A DNA stretch of 48,088 bases, taken from the NCBI GenBank assembly GCA_943328795.2, contig CALQBK020000014.1, positions 1 through 48,088 of the forward strand. The letters are read 5' to 3'. The translations under genes and the position numbers were made by a program. Positions within the stretch are counted from its first letter, which is position 1. Each line of letters starts with the position of its first letter. This DNA comes from Bifidobacterium breve. GTDB lineage: Bacteria > Myxococcota_A > UBA796 > SXON01. Below are positions 1 to 10,796 of the stretch, piece by piece. The notes under the pieces are model-generated. The model had not been told where the DNA came from, did no database searches, and saw nothing but the letters and a program-made list of their open reading frames with translations.

Positions 1-1
1 C

Positions 2-1744
2 AGCCAGACCACGATGCAGGTGGAGGACCCCCAGGTCACCCCCACCGGCTTCGGCGGCGGCGTGTACTTCAACTACGCCCAGAACCCCCTCGTGTACCGC
101 TCCCTCGACGGCGCCACTGATGACATCCAGCTCGTCGGCCCGCTGTTCACCGCAGACGCCCACCTCTGGTACACCTACAAGCCGATCCGCCTCGGCATCG
201 ACATCCCCGTGAGCGCGTACGGCTCGGACTTCGGCGGCGGCGCCACGGCTGGCGACATCCGCATCGACGGCAAGTACATGTTCCTCAACCGCGTGAAGTC
301 GGGCTACGGCCTCGCTCTCGACGCCCGCCTCGGCTTGCCCACCGGCAACCCCGACGCTTGGCTGGGCGACGGTGTCCCGACCTTCCAGGCCACCGTGGCC
401 GGCGCCATCGGCAAGAAGGCGATGGCCGACGCGAACTTCGGCGTCCGCACGGGCCCGACGCGCACGCTGTCGACCCTGACCTGGGGCAACCGGCTCACCT
501 GGGGCCTCGGCGGCTCCATCCCGGTGATCGAGAACCTCACCGCGTTCGCCGAGCTCGACGGCGAGATCGCCCTCGCCGCGAACCCCGACCACGTGGACGC
601 GCCGTCGACCCGCTTCCCCGGCGAGTGGCGCATCGGCGCCCGGTACCAGGTCCTCGACCGCCTGCAGGCCTCCCTCGCGGGCGGCGCCGGCTACAGCCAG
701 GGCATCGGCAGCCCCGACTTCCGCATCGTCGCGGGCATCACCAGCGCCCCCCCGTCGAAGCCCAAGGCGGCCCCGGTCGCCGGCGACATGGACCGCGACG
801 GCATCCCCGACGCGCAGGACCTCTGCCCCGACCAGGCGGAGGACAAGAACGGCAAGAACGACAGCGACGGCTGCCCCGACGCCGGGCTCACCCCGACGCA
901 TTTCGTGGTCATCGACCCGCAGGGCCGAAAGATCACCGGCGCGACCCTCGACCTGGTCGAGGGCCCCGAGAACGGGCGCTACACGTTGAGCTCCGGCGAG
1001 TTCACCCGCTCGATCCCGCCCGGCCCGTACCGCACGCGCACCGAGGCCGTGACGTACTTGCCGGACGTCGACACCATGAAGGTCCCCGACGCCGACCGGT
1101 TCGAGAAGACGATCACGCTCAAGCCCGAGATGGTGACCTTCCCCCTCACCGTCATCGCCAAGGACGAGGCCGGGCACCCGCTCACCGCGCTCGTCACGGT
1201 GCTCGGCACCGGACACAAGTTCCAGACCGGCCCCGACGGCATCGGCACCGAGCCGCTCAAGCCCGGGCTTACCGAGCTCTCCGTGTGGGCCGAGGGCTTC
1301 CAGCCCGAGCGCGTCAAGACCGTCGTGGCCCAGGGCGCGCGCGTCGAGGTCACCCTGCGCAAGTCCCGCGTCGAGGTGCGGGACGACCAGGTCGTGATCT
1401 TGGACAAGGTATTCTTCGAGCTCGACTCCTCCGTGCTCAAGGCCGAGAGCGTCCGCATCCTCGACGACGTCGCGGCCACGCTGATGTCCCACCCCGAGAT
1501 CACGCTGCTCGAGGTCCAAGGCCACACGGATGACCAGGGCAGCGACGAGTACAACATCGGCCTCTCCCAGCGGCGCGCCGAGACCGTACGCGACTACCTG
1601 ATCGCCCAGGGCGTCGAGTCGAAGCGGCTCGTGCCGAAGGGCTTCGGGGAGACCAAGCCGCTGCAAGAGGGCACGTCCGAGGAGGCCCGCGAGGCCAACC
1701 GCCGCGTGGCGTTCAAGATCCTGAAGGGGCCGAAGGTGCCGTAG
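2..1744 (+). CDS. OmpA-family outer membrane protein with TSP3-like calcium-binding linker and C-terminal peptidoglycan-binding domain (5' end truncated by window)
   Basis: Frame is open to the left edge. DMDRDGIPDAQDLCPDQAEDKNGKNDSDGCPD is a TSP3-like motif. The C-terminus (VFFELDSSVLKAESVRILDDVAATL...VQGHTDDQGSDEYNIGLSQRRAETVRDYL...GFGETKP) is a typical OmpA domain. Confidence 0.92.
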   Translation, partial: SQTTMQVEDPQVTPTGFGGGVYFNYAQNPLVYRSLDGATDDIQLVGPLFTADAHLWYTYKPIRLGIDIPVSAYGSDFGGGATAGDIRIDGKYMFLNRVKSGYGLALDARLGLPTGNPDAWLGDGVPTFQATVAGAIGKKAMADANFGVRTGPTRTLSTLTWGNRLTWGLGGSIPVIENLTAFAELDGEIALAANPDHVDAPSTRFPGEWRIGARYQVLDRLQASLAGGAGYSQGIGSPDFRIVAGITSAPPSKPKAAPVAGDMDRDGIPDAQDLCPDQAEDKNGKNDSDGCPDAGLTPTHFVVIDPQGRKITGATLDLVEGPENGRYTLSSGEFTRSIPPGPYRTRTEAVTYLPDVDTMKVPDADRFEKTITLKPEMVTFPLTVIAKDEAGHPLTALVTVLGTGHKFQTGPDGIGTEPLKPGLTELSVWAEGFQPERVKTVVAQGARVEVTLRKSRVEVRDDQVVILDKVFFELDSSVLKAESVRILDDVAATLMSHPEITLLEVQGHTDDQGSDEYNIGLSQRRAETVRDYLIAQGVESKRLVPKGFGETKPLQEGTSEEAREANRRVAFKILKGPKVP

Positions 1745-1969
1745 GTGCCGCAGGCGCGGCGAGGATCGGCCGGGCGTTCAACGATCGGCGAGCCGACAGG
1801 ACCACGTGCGCCCGGGTTCCACCAAGCTGGCTCCCTCGGGGCCCACGGCGAACGTGTACGCCTCTGTCGTGACCGCGGGTTGCGTCGCCCCCAACTCCGA
1901 CCAAGCCTGCCGGTTCAACTCGGCCCACCGACCGTCCCAGCTGCAGGAGTACCGGCGCTCTCCGGGCGC

Positions 1970-2586
1970 CTAGAAATACACGCTCTGCCCAATGTCTGGG
2001 CACCAGGTCGCGGCCCCGCTGCCGGCCGCGCTGCCGGTGAGCGTGATGCCGTCCAGCGACTCGTACGGGTATTGCCCCGCGCCGCCGTCGAGATCGATGT
2101 CCCACGCGTAGTCGGCCTCGTCCCCGCCGGACGCCGTGACCGAGAACGCGCTCGGCGCGCCGGTCCAGAAGTGCCCGCCGGTGTAGCAATACCCGGAGTC
2201 ACACGCGTCGGTCTCCTCCCAGGCCCCGTCGCCGAACGCGCAGTTCAGCACGAAGCTCGCCGGGGCGGCGGACCAGCTCGCCTCGTCCGGTGCCGTGTAG
2301 TCCGCGTAGAAGAACGCGGAGCACGTGCCCGACGGGGTGAGCGCCGTCGGGTCGAGGTCCTTGTCGCCGGACAACGCCCGCGACACGTCGTCGCAGGTGG
2401 CGGTCCCGCTCCCGGCCCAGAACAACGCGAGCTTGCTGTTGGAGCCGCTGTTGAACCCAAACGCCGTCCCGGACACCGCGGCGACGTCGCCGTCCGGGTC
2501 GGAGAACGACCCGAGCCCGGAGCCCGCGCCGCTGTCATCGGCCTTTCCGGAGCACCCAACTGCCAACACAATCCACGTGAGTCGCA

Positions 2587-2590
<4 letters not shown>
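1970..2590 (-). CDS. Predicted lipoprotein, unknown function
   Basis: N-terminus MMRLTWIVLAVGCSGKADDSG has a lipobox-like AVGC followed by a D/S/G linker. ATGA overlap with the upstream prfB stop. Confidence 0.75.
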
Positions 2591-3712
<1,122 letters not shown>

Positions 3713-3743
3713 GGGGCGCGCCTAACCGGGGCACCCCCGGGCG

Positions 3744-4205
3744 TCACCCCGCGTCGGCCCGCGCGATGAGGCTCGTCGAGCCCGCCCCGAGCATCGCCAG
3801 CAGCCGGCCCTCCGCCTCCCGCATCTCGACGGCCTCGTCCGGCTCCACGTGGTCGTAGCCGAGCAGGTGCAGGAACCCGTGAACAAGCAGCACGCGCACC
3901 TCGACGTCGAGGGCGTGGCCGTGCTCTGACGCCTGGCGAGCCGCGGTGGTCATCGAGATCACGACGTCGCCCAGCACGTCCGGGTTCAGGTCGGCGTCTT
4001 CGCCTTCGCCCATCGCGAACGAGAGGACGTCGGTCGGCGTGTCCAACTGGCGCCACTGCCGGTTCAGCCCCTGGATGAAACGGTCGTCGCACACCACCAC
4101 AGAGAGCTCGGCGTCCGCCAGGTCCGCGTGCTTCAAGAGCCGCGCGGCGTCGTCCACGAGCTGCTCGGTGGGCCACTCGCCCCCCTCGTGCCGGACCTCG
4201 ATCAC
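3744..4205 (-). CDS. ybeY: rRNA maturation endoribonuclease YbeY
   Basis: Zinc-binding motif HGFLHLLGYDH; RQLDTPTDVLSFAMGEG region. Confidence 0.93.
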   Translation of the reverse strand: MIEVRHEGGEWPTEQLVDDAARLLKHADLADAELSVVVCDDRFIQGLNRQWRQLDTPTDVLSFAMGEGEDADLNPDVLGDVVISMTTAARQASEHGHALDVEVRVLLVHGFLHLLGYDHVEPDEAVEMREAEGRLLAMLGAGSTSLIARADAG

Positions 4206-6607
4206 GAGTCGTCCGTCTCGGGGCCCCGCGTCCCCGGGAGCTGGTCAACCGACTCGTAGTCCACCGGCGCGGCGGGCGTCGCCGGGGGCGTGCTCACCCG
4301 CGGCGTGCCGAGCGGGTTCATGATCTCGAGCGTGATGGTGCCCTGCTTCGGCACCGGCACAAACCGGCCTTTACCGGACGAGATCGCAGCGGTGGACGGG
4401 TACTCGATCCGGTGGTGGTAGATGCCGAGCAGCACCATCGTGAAGCTGTCCGCGATCTTGTACAGCTCCTTCAGCGTGAGCGGGCACTCTTCGAGCTGCC
4501 CGTCCATCATCACGCTGTTCACGATCTGCTGGATCATCGCGCGGATTCGGGCCTCGCTGGGGTCCTTGATCGTGCGGCAGGCGGCCTCGACCTTGTCGGC
4601 GAGCATGATGACGCCGGCCTCGCGCGAGTCTGGCTTCGGGCCAGGGTACCGGAACGCGGCCTCGTCGATCTCGTCGTCCGGGCCAGCCTGCTCCTTCGCC
4701 CGCGCGTAGAAGTACTGAATGATGCCGGTGCCGTGGTGCATGAAGATCTGGTCGCGCACCGGCTTGGGCAGCTTGTGCTGCTCGGCCAGCGCGCCGCCTT
4801 CGCGCACGTGGTTGATGATCAGCTGAGCCGAGTGCTGCGGGGAGAGCCGGTCGTGGCGGTTGCCGCTGTCACGCTGGTTCTCGACGAAGTACTGCGGTTT
4901 TAAGCCCTTCCCGATGTCGTGGAAGTAGCAGGCGACGCGGGCGAGGAGGGCGTTCGCGCCGATCGCCTCGCACGCGGCCTCGGAGAGCGAGCCGACGATG
5001 ACGGAATGGTGGTACGTCCCCGGGGCGCGCAGCATGAGCTGGCGGAGCAGCGGGTGGTTGAGGTTCGAGAGCTCGAGCAGCTTGTAGTCGGTGGTGAAGC
5101 CGAACACCTCGAACGCTGGGATCGCGAGCAACGCCAGCGCCGCGTTCAAGAACCCCGCGCCGAACGCGATCGACACGAGCGTGAGGATCGCGGCGATGTC
5201 CGGGATCACGTCGTTGCCGGGGCCCTGGCTGCGGACGAGCGTGGTGAGCACCACCGCGCCCGCGCCGAGCAGCCCGGCCTGGAGGCCCGCGCGCACTACC
5301 GCCAGGCGCTCGCGCGCTTGCCCAACGCCGGCCGCGGAGGCGAGCGCCGTGAGCAAGTAGTACACCGCTGACAGCGCCGTCTGGTCCGCCATCGCCGCGC
5401 AGCACAGCGACGCGACGATGGTCCAGACGAGCGAGCTCTCGCTGTTGACGAGCACCCGGACGACCATCGCGCCTGCCGCCACCGGCGCTAGCAGCGCGAG
5501 GCCCGACGCGTCGAGCCCGGGGAGCACGTAGGCCGTCGCGGACAGGATCCGGGACACGCCGAGAACGGCCAGCAGCACGCCGCCCATCGCGAACAGGTCC
5601 ACGTCGCGCTGCGAGAACTTCTTGATCGTCGCGCGGGCGAACCCGAGCGCGGTGCCCAACAGCATCACCACGTACGCGAGCCACGACCCGAACACGAGCC
5701 GCCCACCCCCGTGGTACGACGACGCGAGCGCGTCGAGCATCCGGGCCTGGCTGGCCGCCACCACGTCGCCCATCCGCACGATGCGCGTGCCACGCCGGAC
5801 TTGCACCTCGACGGGGGGCACAGCATCGCGAGCGCGCGCTTGCCGCTGGCCCGTCATGACCGGGTCGAAGCGGAAGTTCGGGCGCACCGCCGCCCGGGCG
5901 ATCGCCGCCGCGGACTTCACCAGCTCGGGCTGGCGGCTCCCGGGGAAGCGCTCGAGCACGTAGAGCGTGACGGCCTGGCGGGCCTCCTCCGGCGTGCGGA
6001 TCTGCCCGAACTGCTCGAGCGTGAGCTCGTCGACCTCCTCGCCGCCGAGCAGGTTTCGCACCGTGATCGGTCGAGCGGGGCTCGGCAAGTCACTGCGGTC
6101 GGCCACGACGTTCCGCCGCATCGCGACGCCGACGAGCTCGAGGGTCATCTCCTCGGCGTCCCCGCTGAACCCGGAGGCCGCGATGGCGCTCACGTCGGCG
6201 GTCTCGAGCTTGAGGTCGAGGGCCGCGACGAAGTCCGCCGAGAGCGCGTCATTCGCGCGGTCGACGGCGACCTCGGCGGCCCGGCGCCGGCGGGCCATGT
6301 CGAACGCCTGCGCGACGCGGCTCTCGATGCGCTTGAGCGCCGTCAGGTCGGCTTCGTAGACCGGGTTGATGTTGCGCTCGGCGAGCACCTGCTGGTCGTC
6401 GGTCGCCCCCTGGTCGCGGAAGGTGTAGGCGATCGGCGCGACCACGTCGTAGGGCGCGACGTCCCCGACGTGGAGGTCGAGCTGCGGTGGGCCCGAGAAG
6501 TCGGTCATCAGCGCGGCGCTGCTGACGCACACGACGGTCAGCCCGGCGTACCGGACCACCGGCCCGCGAGAGACCCAGTTGCGGAGCTGCTCAAGAGCGC
6601 TGGCCAC
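4202..6607 (-). CDS. 7TM-HD (PgpH/YqfF-like) membrane phosphohydrolase, probable c-di-AMP phosphodiesterase
   Basis: N-terminal extracytoplasmic 7TMR-HDED-like region, several hydrophobic helices and an HD domain (TYHHSVIVGSLSEAACEAIGANALLARVACYFHDIGKGLKPQYFVENQ). Located between phoH and ybeY as in many bacteria. Confidence 0.9.
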   Translation of the reverse strand: MASALEQLRNWVSRGPVVRYAGLTVVCVSSAALMTDFSGPPQLDLHVGDVAPYDVVAPIAYTFRDQGATDDQQVLAERNINPVYEADLTALKRIESRVAQAFDMARRRRAAEVAVDRANDALSADFVAALDLKLETADVSAIAASGFSGDAEEMTLELVGVAMRRNVVADRSDLPSPARPITVRNLLGGEEVDELTLEQFGQIRTPEEARQAVTLYVLERFPGSRQPELVKSAAAIARAAVRPNFRFDPVMTGQRQARARDAVPPVEVQVRRGTRIVRMGDVVAASQARMLDALASSYHGGGRLVFGSWLAYVVMLLGTALGFARATIKKFSQRDVDLFAMGGVLLAVLGVSRILSATAYVLPGLDASGLALLAPVAAGAMVVRVLVNSESSLVWTIVASLCCAAMADQTALSAVYYLLTALASAAGVGQARERLAVVRAGLQAGLLGAGAVVLTTLVRSQGPGNDVIPDIAAILTLVSIAFGAGFLNAALALLAIPAFEVFGFTTDYKLLELSNLNHPLLRQLMLRAPGTYHHSVIVGSLSEAACEAIGANALLARVACYFHDIGKGLKPQYFVENQRDSGNRHDRLSPQHSAQLIINHVREGGALAEQHKLPKPVRDQIFMHHGTGIIQYFYARAKEQAGPDDEIDEAAFRYPGPKPDSREAGVIMLADKVEAACRTIKDPSEARIRAMIQQIVNSVMMDGQLEECPLTLKELYKIADSFTMVLLGIYHHRIEYPSTAAISSGKGRFVPVPKQGTITLEIMNPLGTPRVSTPPATPAAPVDYESVDQLPGTRGPETDDS

Positions 6608-7517
6608 GGCCCTCTCCTGCGCGCCCGCGGTCGTACGCTCGCACGATGTCGCTCACTACAGGGTGACGCACGACGTCCCTGTCGGTGAAGTGCACCATCG
6701 CGATCCGCGGCACGTCGGCCAGCACCCCGACGGCCTCGACCAAGCCCGACCGCTGCTGGCGCGGGAGGTCCACCTGTGACATGTCGCCGGTCACCGCCGC
6801 ACGCGACCCGTTCCCGAGGCGCGTCAAGAACATCTTCATCTGCTCAGGCGTCGTGTTCTGCGCCTCGTCGAGGATGATGAAGCTGTCGGACAGCGTCCGG
6901 CCGCGCATGAACGCGAGCGGGGCGACCTCGATCACGCCCTTCTGAAACAGCCGGGCGCCGCGCTCCTCGTCCACCATGTCTCGCAGTGCGTCATGCAGGG
7001 GCCGAAGGTACGGGTTCACCTTCTCTTCCAGGTCCCCAGGCAAGAACCCGAGCTTCTCACCGGCCTCGACGGCCGGGCGACACAAGACGATACGTTTCAC
7101 CTTGTCGGCGAGCAGCGCAGCCACCGCCACGGCCATGGCCAGGTAGGTCTTGCCGGTCCCCGCCGGGCCGAGCCCGAACACGATGTCGTGGTCCGTGAAC
7201 GCGTGGATGTAGGTCTTCTGCGTCGGCGTGCGCGGGTAGATCGCCCGCTTGCGCGCGCCAACCAGGACGACGTCCCCGTGGAAGTCTTCGAGCCGTGAGC
7301 CCGGGGCGGCCTCCAACAGCCGCACGGCCTGTTCGACGTCCGGCCCCGTGATCGCGACCCCGCTCGCCGCGAGCCCGTAGAGCTGCTCGAGCACGCGGAC
7401 CGCGAGCTGCACCGCTGCCTCCTCGCCCGCGACGCGGACCTGCGCGCCGCGCTGCGTGACCCGGACGCCGGCCGCTTTCCCTACGGTCGCGAGGTTCTTC
7501 CCGAGCTCTCCGGACAC
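6591..7517 (-). CDS. phoH: PhoH family ATPase
   Basis: GPAGTGKTYLAMAVAVAALL Walker A; FIILDEAQNTTPEQMKMFLTRLGNGSRAAVTGDMSQVDLP. Confidence 0.93.
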   Translation of the reverse strand: MSGELGKNLATVGKAAGVRVTQRGAQVRVAGEEAAVQLAVRVLEQLYGLAASGVAITGPDVEQAVRLLEAAPGSRLEDFHGDVVLVGARKRAIYPRTPTQKTYIHAFTDHDIVFGLGPAGTGKTYLAMAVAVAALLADKVKRIVLCRPAVEAGEKLGFLPGDLEEKVNPYLRPLHDALRDMVDEERGARLFQKGVIEVAPLAFMRGRTLSDSFIILDEAQNTTPEQMKMFLTRLGNGSRAAVTGDMSQVDLPRQQRSGLVEAVGVLADVPRIAMVHFTDRDVVRHPVVSDIVRAYDRGRAGEGRGQRS

Positions 7518-7666
7518 CTCGCGGAGCCGATCAGCGTCGTTGAAGTCCAGCAGTTGTTCGGTGATGACGGGCTCCGGGGGGGCGGGCGCGAGGACAACGG
7601 TCGGGAGTATACCCCCTGGGCGCAGGAGGGCGTCCAGCAGGCGTCGGCGCGATAACAGCCTGCCGC

Positions 7667-8614
7667 ATGATCGTCGGCATTCTCAGAGAGACGTTGTCCG
7701 GGGAGGGTCGAGTCGCGGCCGTCCCTTCCGCTGTACGCACGCTGCGCGCGCTCGGCAACGTCGTCATCGTCGAGCAGGAGGCTGGCGTACGGGCGGGGTT
7801 CGGGGACGACGAGTACATCCGGGCGGGCGCGGAGATCGTGCCGACGGCCGAGGAGGTGTTTGACAGGGCGCAGCTGGTGTGGAAGGTCCTGGCGCCTTCC
7901 GGCCACGAGCGCACGCTGTTTCGACCCGGGCAGGTGCTGCTGGCGCTGCTCCCGGGCGCCCCGAGCCCCGTGGACGACGTGCGCGTGGTCGACGGGCTCG
8001 CGTGGGCGGGCCGGCACGGGGACTTCCCTGCGCGCGTCGCGATGAGCGAGATCGCGGGGCGGATGGCGGTGGAGGCTGCGAGCCAGGCGCTGCAGCAGCC
8101 GAACGGCGGGCGCGGGCTGCTGCTCGGCGGGGTTGCGGGCGTGCCGCCGGCGGAGGTTGTCGTGCTCGGCGCGGGGGTGGCCGGCCGCGGGGCGACGGAG
8201 CTCGCGCTCGCGATGGGGGCGCGGGTGACGGTGTTGGACATCTCGCTCCCGGCGCTGCGCAGTGTGCGGACCACCGCGCTGGTGGCCACGCCCTCTGCGA
8301 TCGAGCGCGCGCTTGCCGGCGCAGACGTCGTGATCGCCGCGGTGCGCGAGGCGGGGAAGCCCGCTCCGCGGCTGTGTCGGGCGGCGCACCTGGGGCTGAT
8401 GCAGCCCGGGGCCATCGTCGTAGACCTGTCGATCGCCGAGGGCGGGGCGTTTCAGACCACCCCGGTGACCAGCCTGGCCCACCCCAGCGTGGTTGTCGGC
8501 GGGGTGGTGCACATCGGCGTGCCGAACTTCCCGGGCGCGGTGCCACGCACGGCGTCGGTGGCCCTCTCGCACGCCTGGGTGGACCTCGCGGTCGAGCTCA
8601 CGGCGGGCGAGTAG
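7667..8614 (+). CDS. Divergent, short alanine dehydrogenase / transhydrogenase-alpha-like protein
   Basis: MIVGILRETLSGEGRVAAVPSAVRTLRALG and Rossmann motif VVVLGAGVAGRGATELALAMGARVTVLD; 315 aa and lacking expected Ald catalytic residues (see findings). Confidence 0.75.
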   Translation: MIVGILRETLSGEGRVAAVPSAVRTLRALGNVVIVEQEAGVRAGFGDDEYIRAGAEIVPTAEEVFDRAQLVWKVLAPSGHERTLFRPGQVLLALLPGAPSPVDDVRVVDGLAWAGRHGDFPARVAMSEIAGRMAVEAASQALQQPNGGRGLLLGGVAGVPPAEVVVLGAGVAGRGATELALAMGARVTVLDISLPALRSVRTTALVATPSAIERALAGADVVIAAVREAGKPAPRLCRAAHLGLMQPGAIVVDLSIAEGGAFQTTPVTSLAHPSVVVGGVVHIGVPNFPGAVPRTASVALSHAWVDLAVELTAGE

Positions 8615-8645
8615 CGCCCCCCGGCCAACCGGCAACCCACCCCTC

Positions 8646-8717
8646 GGACAGATTTTGGCCTTTTCGTGTCCGATTTTGAAGAGGGCAAATTCGGACACGG
8701 ACGGACATATTTTGGCA
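8646..8717. repeat. Inverted repeat (CGTGTCCGA...TCGGACACG) flanked by direct repeats GGACAgATTTTGGC / GGACAtATTTTGGC
   Basis: Left arm 8665-8673, right arm 8691-8699; direct repeats at 8646-8659 and 8703-8716. Lies between two convergent genes. Confidence 0.8.
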
Positions 8718-8750
8718 GGGGGTGGTTCGGGCCGAGCTGCCGGGCTCGCG

Positions 8751-9947
8751 TTAGTGAGCCTTGTCCTTCAGGATCTTCGTCGCCATCTGGGCGAGCACGC
8801 TCGACACGTTCTTGTTCCGCGAGAGCGACACCAGGTCCTTCTCCGCGAGGCGCGTCACCATCCCGACGCTGACCGAGATCGGCGTCCGCGGGTTGCTGAC
8901 GAGCGCGACTTGCACCGGGTACTTTCGAATCCACTCCTTGTTCGACGCGATGTCGCGCAAGATCTCGGGGTACAAGTTTCGGTTCGCCGCGTTCGCGAGC
9001 ACCTCTGAGTCGGTCATCCGCCCGCTCTTGACCACCGCGGAGGCCACCATCTTGGAGCGGTCCCGGATCAGGATGTTGCGCACCTCCTTGTTGCCGAGGA
9101 ACGCGAGCTTGATCTTCTTGCCGGTGCTCATGCCGCGGATCTTCTTCTCGATGGTCAGGCGCACTTCGTCGTCCGCCTTCTGCTCGTCGTCGAGCATCTC
9201 CATGCTGAAGTCCTCGTCCTCGTCCTTGAAGTCGAAGGAGAACCCGGGCAAGCCGCCTGACAAGCTCTCTACGTCGAACATCGCGAGCTTCTGCCGGGCC
9301 TCGAGCATCGGCGACGCGCGGCCCTCCAGCGCGGCCGCGATCTCCGCCTCCAGGTCGAACACCGGCTCGCTGGGTGCAGCCTGGGGAGCGGCGGGCGCCG
9401 ACCGGCGTGGGGCGCCGGCCCCGCGCTCACCGGGGAGCTCGGGCAGCTCGTCGTTCATGCGCAAGAACGAGAGCGCGCGCTCGAGCGTGACCTCGGGGCA
9501 CGCCGGGTTCTGGTGCAGCGCGACCGCGATCGTCGGGCTGATCAAGAGCCGCGTGTGATTGTCGGAGATCACCTCGCAGAGCTTGGCGTTGGCGCGCTCG
9601 GCGATGGTCAACACCGTGCGCTCGTTCGCGGCCCGCACGTGGACGATCACCTCGTCGAGCTCGGGCTCGGCGCGGAGTGACACGAGCAGCTCCAGGATCT
9701 TCGGGTGCGTGCGCTGGGTGACCGCGCGCTCGAGCCCCGGGAGGGCCTTGAGCGACTCGATGGCCTGGGCGCGAACGCCGGCATCGGGGTCACAGGCGAG
9801 CACGTAGAGCGCCCCGAGCGTGGCCTCTAGGCTCGCGCCGGGCAACGCCCCGCGGGCGCCAGCCTGGCGCAGCGCGATCGGCGCGGTGGGCTCGATCATC
9901 GCCCGCAGGTCCGCGGGGACCTCCAACTTTTCCCAGGGGATGCTCAC
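8751..9947 (-). CDS. Conserved hypothetical protein with HEAT-like N-terminus, coupled to coaX
   Basis: 398-aa uninterrupted frame; alternating helical repeats (ALYVLACDPDAGVRAQAIESLKALPGLERA...). ATGA overlap with the coaX stop. Confidence 0.8.
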   Translation of the reverse strand: MSIPWEKLEVPADLRAMIEPTAPIALRQAGARGALPGASLEATLGALYVLACDPDAGVRAQAIESLKALPGLERAVTQRTHPKILELLVSLRAEPELDEVIVHVRAANERTVLTIAERANAKLCEVISDNHTRLLISPTIAVALHQNPACPEVTLERALSFLRMNDELPELPGERGAGAPRRSAPAAPQAAPSEPVFDLEAEIAAALEGRASPMLEARQKLAMFDVESLSGGLPGFSFDFKDEDEDFSMEMLDDEQKADDEVRLTIEKKIRGMSTGKKIKLAFLGNKEVRNILIRDRSKMVASAVVKSGRMTDSEVLANAANRNLYPEILRDIASNKEWIRKYPVQVALVSNPRTPISVSVGMVTRLAEKDLVSLSRNKNVSSVLAQMATKILKDKAH

Positions 9948-10726
9948 GGGGTCTCCTCTCCGGTGTGCCGGTCAAACCAAATTCGCAGGCCGGCGAGCGT
10001 CAGGTGCTCGTCGACGTCGTCGATCTCGGCGCACGCCCGACCCACGAGGTTCGCCAAGCCCCCCGTCGCGATGCACGGCACGCGCGCCCCCGCGCCAAGC
10101 TGCGCCTTGCACCGCCGGGCGAGCCCATCGACGAGCCCGACGTACCCCCAGAACAAGCCCGACTGCATCGCCGACACCGTGTTGGTGCCGATCGGCGTCG
10201 CGGGCTCGAGGATCTCGACGCGCGGCAAGCGGGACGTGCGCTGGAACAGCGCGTCGGCGGAGATCTGCAGCCCGGGTGCGATCGCGCCGCCGACGTACGC
10301 GCCCGAGGCGTCCACGGCGTCGAACGTGGTGGCCGTGCCAAAGTCGACGATCAGGAACGGGGGCTGGAACCGGCTGCGCGCCGCGATGCAGTTCACCACG
10401 CGGTCGGGGCCGAGCTCGCGGGGGTTGTCCACGGCGATCGGCATGCCGAGGTCCGCGCCCTTGCCGAGGACACGGGCCGTGCGGCGGATGTACCGGCGGC
10501 AGGCCTTCTCGATCGCGTAGATCGTGCTCGGCACGACGGAGCAGACGGCGACCCCCCTCACCTCCGTGACCGCCACGCCCTCGTGCGCGAACAACTGCAG
10601 GAGGAGGAGGCCGAATTCGTCGGTCGTCCGCTGCAGCGTGGAGATGCGCCAGGTGTGGACGACCTGGACGCCCCGGTACAGGCCGAGGACCGTGTTGGTG
10701 TTGCCGACATCGATGACGAGGAGCAT
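9944..10726 (-). CDS. coaX: Type III pantothenate kinase
   Basis: MLLVIDVGNTNTVLGLYRG, PRELGPDRVVNCIAA, FLIVDFGTATTFDAV, GGAIAPGL. Start corrected to ATG at 10726. Confidence 0.95.
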   Translation of the reverse strand: MLLVIDVGNTNTVLGLYRGVQVVHTWRISTLQRTTDEFGLLLLQLFAHEGVAVTEVRGVAVCSVVPSTIYAIEKACRRYIRRTARVLGKGADLGMPIAVDNPRELGPDRVVNCIAARSRFQPPFLIVDFGTATTFDAVDASGAYVGGAIAPGLQISADALFQRTSRLPRVEILEPATPIGTNTVSAMQSGLFWGYVGLVDGLARRCKAQLGAGARVPCIATGGLANLVGRACAEIDDVDEHLTLAGLRIWFDRHTGEETP

Positions 10727-10796
10727 GTCGTGCCCAAGTATCGCGCCGGTGCGCGCAGGTACCGAGCGTCGGCAGCGGGGCGCGATAGCGGGGGCC

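Noticed and set aside
358-1533. 391-aa plus-strand ORF inside the OmpA gene
   Set aside because: Alternative frame with extreme Arg/Pro content; the OmpA frame is clearly real.
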